Source: Candidatus Methylomirabilota bacterium (GTDB taxonomy: Bacteria; Methylomirabilota; Methylomirabilia; Rokubacteriales; CSP1-6). Taken from it: a stretch of DNA of 64,000 bases. Below the pieces are notes generated by a model. The model searched no databases. It saw nothing but the letters and a program-made list of their open reading frames with translations, and was not told where the DNA came from. The translations under genes were made by a program, and so were the position numbers. Shown here piece after piece: positions 59,065-64,000 of this stretch; position 1 is the first letter of the stretch; each line of letters opens with the position of its first letter. The DNA lies in NCBI GenBank assembly GCA_035315345.1, contig DATFYA010000109.1:1-64000 (forward strand), given 5' to 3'.

Positions 59065-59136
59065 GGCGCCGAATGTGCCCAGGATGCCTCCCGCTGTCAA
59101 GCACCCGGGTCGCATCTGCGTAGGCCCTTCGTCCAA

Positions 59137-59368
59137 TTACTACTTCACGCCGCACACCGCGGTGCCCTTCGGCGACCTCGTGTTCTACCTGTCGGCCAAC
59201 CTGGGCCAGACGATCGACGGCCCCAGCACGAACACGCTGTCGCTGACCCCCGGCTTCCGGACCCACCTCGGGGAGAACTGGTACTTCCTCGGCGCGGTCG
59301 AGGTCCCGGTGACCACGGTCAAGGGATTCGACTACCAGGTGCTGGGCGCGCTGATGAAGGTCTTCTGA
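59137..59368 (+). pseudogene. C-terminal remnant of an outer-membrane beta-barrel protein
   Basis: Reading + from about 59137, the frame gives YYFTPHTAVPFGDLVFYLSA, FRTHLGENWYFLGAVEVPVT and VLGALMKVF, alternating hydrophobic beta strands ending in the C-terminal Phe typical of outer-membrane proteins. No upstream barrel is present; the DNA above 59137 is antisense to the LLM gene. It is a 3' relic of a transporter- or porin-like gene. Confidence 0.7.
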
Positions 59369-59370
59369 GC

Positions 59371-60144
59371 CTACCGGGGCGAGGCGTGTCCCGCCCCGGC
59401 GGGCACGTGCGAGGTGAGGAACCGCCGGGCGTGCTCGACCACCTCGTCGATGTGCTCGGGCGAGTCCTTCCAGGGATAGATGGTCACCTCGGCGCCGGGC
59501 GCGAGGCTGGCCACCTCCATCGCGACCTTGTAGGGATGGGCGGGCACGTCGTCGGGCGCGATCAGCAGCGGCGTCTTGATGGAGCGCACGAAGTCGCGTG
59601 AGACCGTGAACACGAAGTCGGCGCGGTTGGTGTACATGCTGGTGAGGAACGCGTGGACCGTGTCCATCGTGACGTCGGGGCGCTTCTCGCAGAGCGCCGG
59701 TCCCCAGCCCTTGATGTTGTTCTGGTAGAACAGGTCCGGGATCTCGGGCCGGTAGCCGCTGGGCTGCATCATCGCGGCCGCGACCACGCGCTCGGGCGCC
59801 CGGCGGATGAGGTTGTGGATCATCGGGCCGCCGATGCAGAAGCCCATGACCAGGAACTCGCGGATGCCCAGGTGGTCCATCAGCCCGAGCTGATCGTCGG
59901 TATAGGCGTCCCAGGGCCGGTCGGTCTCGAGCGGGCCGCTGGACTGGCCGGGATTTGCGTTGCGCAGGTCGGCGCAGATGCACCGGAAGTCGCGCTGGTA
60001 CCGCTGCATCGGGTCGAAGGGCGAGGCAGTCTGCCAGGACGCGAGGGCCGAGTTGAGCCCGCCGCCCGGGATCAGCAGCAGCGGGAAGCCGGAGCCGGCT
60101 TCCTGGTAGTGGATGCGGACGGGGCCTCTCTGGTAGAACGGCAT
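59371..60144 (-). CDS. Alpha/beta-hydrolase with GxCxG nucleophile elbow
   Basis: The 257-aa alpha/beta-hydrolase starts at ATG 60144 after GGGAGGAG (MPFYQRGPVRIHYQEAGSGF). The oxyanion-region text is LLLIPGGGLNSALASWQTA. The nucleophile elbow reads VMGFCIGGPMIHN: Cys occupies the place of the usual Ser (GxSxG), as in dienelactone hydrolases. A plausible Asp lies in LIAPDDVPAHPYK and a His in PEHIDEV. It may hydrolyse an enol-lactone or activated ester. It is convergent with the outer-membrane relic. Confidence 0.85.
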   Translation of the reverse strand: MPFYQRGPVRIHYQEAGSGFPLLLIPGGGLNSALASWQTASPFDPMQRYQRDFRCICADLRNANPGQSSGPLETDRPWDAYTDDQLGLMDHLGIREFLVMGFCIGGPMIHNLIRRAPERVVAAAMMQPSGYRPEIPDLFYQNNIKGWGPALCEKRPDVTMDTVHAFLTSMYTNRADFVFTVSRDFVRSIKTPLLIAPDDVPAHPYKVAMEVASLAPGAEVTIYPWKDSPEHIDEVVEHARRFLTSHVPAGAGHASPR

Positions 60145-60234
60145 GGCGGCTCCTCCCTGATGGGGACAGTAGCCCCGCGGCTTCCGATTCGTCAATATAG
60201 AGGTCATGAGAGCCACCCGGTCGAGAGGATGCGC

Positions 60235-61170
60235 ATGGACAACCTAGAGTTCGATCGCGAGCCGCCCGCGACTCGCTTGACGACGCTGGTCATGGCGTTC
60301 GGCGGATGGATCGACGCCGGCCGCGCCGCGACCGGCGCGTTGCGTCACCTGGCCCGCGACCTGCGGGCCGAGCGGCTGGCGCGGATCAATCCCGAGGAGT
60401 TCTTCGTGTTCACCCAGGAGCGGCCGAAGGTGCGCTTTCGCCCCGACGGAAGCCGCGACCTGCACTGGCCGCGGAGCGAGTTCACCTTCTGGGATCCCGG
60501 CGACGGACGCGAAGGCGTGCTCCTGTTCCGCGGCCCGGAGCCGCACCAGCGGTGGCAGACGTACACGAAGGCCTTCCTCGACGTGGCCGAGCGGTGCGGG
60601 GTGACGCGCATCGTCTCGATCGGGGCGCTCCTGGCGGGCGCTCCGCACACGCGGCCGGTGCGGGTCACCGCCCGCTCCACCGATGCCGCGTCGCGGTCGC
60701 TGCTGGAGGCCTGGGGCATCTACCAGCCGCCGACCTACGAGGGGCCGACCGGGATCTCCACCGTGGTGCTGGACGCGGCGGAGCGTCGAGGCATGCAGCA
60801 CGTGGGCTTCATGGGGCAGGCGCCTCACTATCTGCCCGACACCGAGAATCCGGCCGCGATCGAGGTGCTGGTGAGCTACGTGGCCCGCCTGCTCAACTTG
60901 ACCCTGGACATGTCGACCTTCGCCGAGGCGGTGCGCGACTTCCGCGTGCAGTGCGATCAGGCGGTGGCCCGCGACCGCGCCACCCGGGAGCACGTGCGGA
61001 AGCTGGAGCAGGAGTACGACGCGGCGGCGCGCGAGGAGCAGCCCCAGCCGCTGCCCGAGGGCGAGATCGACACCGGGAAGTTCATGCAGGAGCTGGAGGA
61101 CTTCCTGCGCAGCCAGCAGGAAGGCGGCTCGGGCGAGTCGGGAGGCTCGGGCTCGTCGACCGATCGCTAG
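60235..61170 (+). CDS. PAC2-family protein (proteasome-assembly-chaperone-like)
   Basis: The 311-aa PAC2-like protein has TLVMAFGGWIDAGRAATGAL and PHQRWQTYTKAFLDVAERCG, then IVSIGALLAGAPHTRPVRVT and HVGFMGQAPHYLPDTENPAA, the PAC2 core. A basic/acidic coiled-coil tail follows (ATREHVRKLEQEYDAAAREE) and ends in a Gly/Ser-rich stretch. In bacteria PAC2 proteins are of unknown function, sometimes with proteasome genes, none of which are here. I chose ATG 60235 (GAGAGG six bases before) over ATG 60229. Confidence 0.88.
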   Translation: MDNLEFDREPPATRLTTLVMAFGGWIDAGRAATGALRHLARDLRAERLARINPEEFFVFTQERPKVRFRPDGSRDLHWPRSEFTFWDPGDGREGVLLFRGPEPHQRWQTYTKAFLDVAERCGVTRIVSIGALLAGAPHTRPVRVTARSTDAASRSLLEAWGIYQPPTYEGPTGISTVVLDAAERRGMQHVGFMGQAPHYLPDTENPAAIEVLVSYVARLLNLTLDMSTFAEAVRDFRVQCDQAVARDRATREHVRKLEQEYDAAAREEQPQPLPEGEIDTGKFMQELEDFLRSQQEGGSGESGGSGSSTDR

Positions 61171-61270
61171 CGGGAGCCCGTCGACGCCTCGCCGCGCCCG
61201 GCCCGCGGGCGTATAGTGCGGGGGCGGGCTCGCCCCGCCCCGGCAATCCCGAAAACCGAAGGAGGAAACG

Positions 61271-61798
61271 ATGAATCTGAAAGGCAAGCGGATCGCGATC
61301 CTGGCCGAGAACCTGTACCAGGAGATGGAGCTGTGGGTGCCGTACTACCGCATGAAGGAGGAAGGCGCCGAGGTCAAGGTGATCGGGGCCGGCGGCGCCA
61401 AGTCCTATACGTCGAAGCACGGCTATCCGGTCGCGGTGGACGTCCAGGCCGACGCGGTGAGCGCGGTCGAGTTCGACGCGGTGATCGTGCCGGGCGGCTA
61501 CGCGCCGGACATGATGCGCCGTCACGAGTCGATGGTGAAGCTGGTCCGCGACGCCGCCCAGCAGGGCAAGGTGGTCGCGGCCATCTGTCACGCGGGGTGG
61601 ATGCTGGCCAGCGCGGGCGTCGTCCGTGGCAAGAAGATCACGTCCTTCTTCTCGATCAAGGACGACATGGCCAACGCGGGTGGGCAGTGGTCGGACACCG
61701 AGGTCGTGGTGGACGGCAACCTGATCACCTCCCGGAAACCCGACGACCTTCCCGCCTTCTGCCGCGAGATCGTCCGCGCCCTCGCCAAGACGTCCTGA
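61271..61798 (+). CDS. DJ-1/PfpI family protein
   Basis: The 175-aa protein opens MNLKGKRIAILAENLYQEME. It carries the nucleophile elbow KVVAAICHAGWMLASAGVVR (Cys then His) and the Glu region AILAENLYQEMELWVPYYRM. PfpI-like proteins act as deglycases, glyoxalase-III enzymes, proteases or chaperones. GAAGGAGG precedes the ATG. It is convergent with the metallophosphoesterase (3 bp between stops). Confidence 0.93.
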   Translation: MNLKGKRIAILAENLYQEMELWVPYYRMKEEGAEVKVIGAGGAKSYTSKHGYPVAVDVQADAVSAVEFDAVIVPGGYAPDMMRRHESMVKLVRDAAQQGKVVAAICHAGWMLASAGVVRGKKITSFFSIKDDMANAGGQWSDTEVVVDGNLITSRKPDDLPAFCREIVRALAKTS

Positions 61799-61801
61799 TA
61801 C

Positions 61802-62389
61802 CTACCTCGCCCTCGCCCTCTCCCCCCGGGGAGAGGGCCGGGGTGAGGGGCGCCGAGCAGTGGGGCGCCCGGCAGTGGGGCGCCGACCTGGGGAGCCGAA
61901 GAACACCAGCCGCGGCAACACGCGTCCCCGCGCGATGCTCAGGATCGCGTACGAGTAGCTCGCCTGCCTCCGCTTGTCCGTCGGCGAGCCCGGGTTGACA
62001 AGCCACGTCGCCCCGCGTCGCTCGCAGACCGGCTGATGGCTATGCCCGAAGCAAATCACGTCCACCGGCTCGTCCGCGAAGGCGGCCACGCTGCGGTCAA
62101 TCGTGGTGCCGTGCGCGCCGTCGCCGTGCACCATCCCGACGCGCACGCCGCCCAGCGTGAGGATGCGGCGCCGTCCGAACCGTCGCACGAGGGCGGCCGG
62201 ATCGTTATTGCCCGCGACCGCCTCGAGGGGCGCCATCTCTTCTAAGAGTCGCGGCACCTCCCGGCCGGTGAAATCCCCCAGGTGCAGGATCAGGGTCACG
62301 CGCTCTCGGCGCAGACCGCGCTCGAGCGCCGCGGGCAGCCGCTCGCCGAAGCGCGGCAGATGGGTGTCCGACACGACCCCGATCTTCAG
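61802..62389 (-). CDS. Metallophosphoesterase (YfcE/MJ0936-type phosphodiesterase)
   Basis: The 195-aa protein shows KIGVVSDTHLPRFGERLPAA (DxH), LILHLGDFTGREVPRLLEEM (GDxxG), EAVAGNNDPAALVRR (GNxD), RVGMVHGDGAHG and ICFGHSHQPVCERRGATWLV (GHxH), with NPGSPTDKRR ending the fold: all calcineurin-like metal motifs. It hydrolyses phosphodiesters. No ATG or GTG sits before the first strand, so translation seems to start at CTG 62389, otherwise a frameshift is hidden. The last 25 or so residues (SPRPSPRGERAR) are encoded by a palindromic repeat at 61810. Confidence 0.8.
   Translation of the reverse strand: MKIGVVSDTHLPRFGERLPAALERGLRRERVTLILHLGDFTGREVPRLLEEMAPLEAVAGNNDPAALVRRFGRRRILTLGGVRVGMVHGDGAHGTTIDRSVAAFADEPVDVICFGHSHQPVCERRGATWLVNPGSPTDKRRQASYSYAILSIARGRVLPRLVFFGSPGRRPTAGRPTARRPSPRPSPRGERARAR
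61810..61850. repeat. Palindromic GC-rich repeat, copy 1
   Basis: Arms CCCTCTCCCC (61816-61825) and GGGGAGAGGG (61828-61837) flank CC. It forms the 3' end of the metallophosphoesterase coding sequence. The same arms occur at 63183, so this is a dispersed repetitive palindromic element. Confidence 0.8.
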
Positions 62390-62421
62390 CGTGCGCCGCG
62401 TGGTCGGTCGCCGCCCCGGGT

Positions 62422-62778
62422 TCAGAGGCGCGTGACGTTCGCGGCCACGCACACCCAGCGGCCGCCCTGTCGCGCCCACACGTCGGTGTAGCGCCCGGCG
62501 CCCGGCTGACCGTCCGCCTTCACGTAGGTGGTGCGCGCGTGGATCAGGGCCACGTCGCCCAGCTCGCGGATCACCACGTCCTCGATGTCGAGGTTCTTCA
62601 CCGTCGAGCCGCGGCCGATCTGGGCGAGGAAGCCCGCCCGGTCCAGCCGCGAGCAGTCCGGGTTGCTGTTGACGAAGTCCTCGGAGAGGTGCGCGTCGAA
62701 CCACCGCACGTCGGCCTCGCTGACCGATCGGATGTACTCGCGATTGAGCGCTACGAGCGTCGCCTGGTCGGTGGCCAT
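62422..62778 (-). CDS. NTF2-like (SnoaL/DUF4440) protein
   Basis: The 118-aa NTF2-like protein opens MATDQATLVALNREYIRSVS and carries DAHLSEDFVNSNPDCSRLDR, AGFLAQIGRGSTV and GRYTDVWARQGGRWVCVAAN, which is the DUF4440/SnoaL-like cone fold. GAGGTG lies before the ATG. It is a close paralog of the next gene upstream. SnoaL-like proteins are isomerases, dehydratases or ligand-binding modules; no specific function is evident. Its stop lies 33 bp from the metallophosphoesterase CTG. Confidence 0.88.
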   Translation of the reverse strand: MATDQATLVALNREYIRSVSEADVRWFDAHLSEDFVNSNPDCSRLDRAGFLAQIGRGSTVKNLDIEDVVIRELGDVALIHARTTYVKADGQPGAGRYTDVWARQGGRWVCVAANVTRL

Positions 62779-62780
62779 GG

Positions 62781-63146
62781 TCAGCACCTCGTGAAATGGG
62801 CGGACACACAGAGCCAGCGTCCGTTCCGCCGCTGCCAGATGTCGGTGTAGCGCCCGCGGCCGTGGCCGCCGTCGGGCCGCGTGTCCTCGAAGCTGGCGTG
62901 GATCAGAGCCACGTCGCCCACCCGCTGGATGGACACCTCGGGCGCGCGGAAGTCGCGGAGCGTGTGCGGCCGCCCGATGCGGGCCAGGAAGCCCGCCTTG
63001 TCCACGAAGGAGCCGTCGGGGTTGGTGGCGCGGTAGTCCTCGGCCAGGTGCTCCGCATACCAGGCCACGTCGCACTTCTCGGCGGCGAGGAGATAGCCCC
63101 GGTTCAGGGCCTCGAGGGTCTCGCGATCGTCGCGGTCGGCTGCCAT
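62781..63146 (-). CDS. NTF2-like (SnoaL/DUF4440) protein, paralog
   Basis: The 121-aa paralog of the 62422 gene shares the pattern GFLARIGRPHTLRDF, EVSIQRVGDVALIHASF and GRYTDIWQRRNGRWLCVSAH. AGGAGG lies eight bases before ATG 63146; an ATG six bases earlier would lie too close. The two genes are separated by two bases and arose by tandem duplication. They probably form homo- or heterodimers. Role unknown. Confidence 0.88.
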   Translation of the reverse strand: MAADRDDRETLEALNRGYLLAAEKCDVAWYAEHLAEDYRATNPDGSFVDKAGFLARIGRPHTLRDFRAPEVSIQRVGDVALIHASFEDTRPDGGHGRGRYTDIWQRRNGRWLCVSAHFTRC

Positions 63147-63182
63147 GACCATTTCCTCCTTTCCCGGTCGTTCGGGCCCCGC

Positions 63183-63222
63183 CCCCTCACCCTGCCCTCT
63201 CCCCCTCGCGGGGGAGAGGGTG
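63183..63222. repeat. Palindromic GC-rich repeat, copy 2
   Basis: Arms CCCTCTCCCC (63195-63204) and GGGGAGAGGG (63211-63220) match copy 1 at 61810. It lies between the EVE gene stop and the NTF2-like gene start. No coding role here. Confidence 0.8.
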
Positions 63223-63224
63223 GA

Positions 63225-63632
63225 TTAGAGGCCGCCCATCGCGCAGACGATCTTCCATTCGGACTCCGAGACCGGCTGCACGGACAGGCGCGAGATCCGG
63301 ACCAGCGCCATGCCGGCGAGGCGCCGCTCCGCCTTGATCCGATCGAGGCCGACCGGCGTCGGCAGCGCCTTCACCGCGGCGACGTCCACCGCGACCCACG
63401 CGGAGTCGGTCGAGTCGGGATGCGCCTCCGCGGTCACCTTCACGATCCCCACGATCGCGCGCTCCTTGCCGGTGTGGTAGAAGAACGCCTGCTCGCCCTT
63501 CTTCATGGCACGGAGATGGTTGCGCGCCGAGAAGTTGCGGATGCCGGTCCACTCCGCGCCCTCACGCCCCTTCGCGACCTGCTGGTCCCACGACCAGTCG
63601 TCCGGCTCGGACTTCACCAGCCAGTGCGCCAT
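63225..63632 (-). CDS. EVE-domain protein
   Basis: The 135-aa EVE-domain protein reads HWLVKSEPDDWSWDQQVAKG, EWTGIRNFSARNHLRAMKKG, EQAFFYHTGKERAIVGIVKV and ERRLAGMALVRISRLSVQPV. EVE domains are PUA-like folds that bind modified bases or RNA, and in bacteria are often linked to restriction or stress. The ATG is at 63632. It is convergent with no gene and diverges from the nitroreductase. Confidence 0.92.
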   Translation of the reverse strand: MAHWLVKSEPDDWSWDQQVAKGREGAEWTGIRNFSARNHLRAMKKGEQAFFYHTGKERAIVGIVKVTAEAHPDSTDSAWVAVDVAAVKALPTPVGLDRIKAERRLAGMALVRISRLSVQPVSESEWKIVCAMGGL

Positions 63633-63682
63633 GGCCTCAATACTACGCCGGGGCGGGCGGGGCTAGCGGTAAGATCGGCGCC

Positions 63683-64000
63683 ATGACCGAGCTCGACGTG
63701 TTCGAGGCGATGCACACCGCGCGGGCGATGCGCCGGTTCAAGCCCGATCCGGTGCCCGAGGCCCTCATCACCCGCATCCTCGACGCGGCCATCCGCGCCC
63801 CGTCGGCGGGCAACGCCCAGAACTGGGCCTTCGTCGTGGTCCGCGACGCCGAGCGGCGGCGCCGACTCGGCGCGATCTACCGGAAGGCGTCCGACATCGC
63901 GAGCGCGATGTACGCGGCGCGGGGACGGCCGCCGCATCTCAGCGAGGCGCAGTTCCGGCGGCTGATGACCTCCGGCGCGTTCCTGTGGGATCACATGGCG
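63683..64000 (+). CDS. Nitroreductase-family protein, truncated by window edge
   Basis: The first 106 codons of a nitroreductase-like protein are present: TELDVFEAMHTARAMRRFKP, RILDAAIRAPSAGNAQNWAF, the FMN-contacting R-x-x-R and S-x-x-N elements. The gene continues past the right edge. Nitroreductases reduce nitro compounds, quinones or flavins with NAD(P)H and FMN. The ATG is 63683. Confidence 0.9.
   Translation, partial: MTELDVFEAMHTARAMRRFKPDPVPEALITRILDAAIRAPSAGNAQNWAFVVVRDAERRRRLGAIYRKASDIASAMYAARGRPPHLSEAQFRRLMTSGAFLWDHMA

Overview
The window is about 64 kb of gene-dense, very GC-rich DNA with short intergenic gaps. Lipoprotein signals, a GspA/GspB type II secretion pair, a PEP-CTERM sorting signal and an outer-membrane-barrel remnant indicate a Gram-negative, free-living environmental bacterium. 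The many branched-chain-type ABC transporters, amidohydrolases, LLM flavin oxidoreductases and MaoC/MetE-like genes resemble soil and groundwater lineages such as Rokubacteria/Methylomirabilota or high-GC Proteobacteria. That placement is inference: there is no rRNA gene here to confirm it, and I recognised no tRNA, CRISPR array, prophage or intact insertion sequence.

Region by region. 1-2.3 kb: a truncated TPR protein and an FMN monooxygenase. 2.3-11 kb: one minus-strand nine-gene catabolic operon (GntR regulator, LivKHMGF importer, Rieske oxygenase, M20-type hydrolase, arginase-fold hydrolase) with twin FadR-like operators at its head. 11-17 kb: a membrane pseudokinase and a tight three-gene operon of unknown function (827 aa, a candidate caspase-like peptidase, an all-helical protein). 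17-20.6 kb: a decayed SPASM radical-SAM gene and a respiration/NO-type module (heme-copper-oxidase-like membrane protein, DUF1858/DUF2249 protein, a 51-aa Cys-rich protein) with ATGAC-N4-GTCAT palindromes. 20.6-28.8 kb: four amidohydrolases, a double cupin, a gutted serine hydrolase and a PEP-CTERM protein. 28.8-33.8 kb: a DUF2279 protein, a DGPF/ECF sigma pair, a cyclase and an alcohol dehydrogenase. 33.8-36.8 kb: a polar amino-acid ABC importer. 36.8-39.3 kb: an EamA exporter, a shortened RidA, a DUF4410 lipoprotein and a second DGPF protein. 39.4-45.7 kb: a cyclase/AAA/TPR signalling protein, a PhyH oxygenase, a MetE-like enzyme and two MaoC proteins. 45.9-48.4 kb: GspA-GspB. 48.4-56.9 kb: a kinase remnant, a deacetylase-like protein, FAD enzymes, an epimerase, an HtrA protease, a Sel1 protein and a lipoprotein. 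57-64 kb: an exported carbonic anhydrase, a second LLM oxidoreductase, a barrel remnant, an alpha/beta hydrolase, PAC2, DJ-1/PfpI, a metallophosphoesterase, two NTF2-like proteins, an EVE protein and a truncated nitroreductase.

Functionally the window is dominated by uptake and breakdown of small organic nitrogen or carbonyl compounds, with regulators embedded in the transport operons. The best candidates for undescribed biology are the nine-gene Rieske/M20/ureohydrolase operon, whose two hydrolases carry altered metal ligands, and the caspase-like/827-aa operon beside a pseudokinase. A second theme is gene decay: at least five genes (radical SAM, serine hydrolase, RidA, histidine kinase, outer-membrane barrel) are truncated or internally deleted. 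This may reflect real erosion or assembly error.
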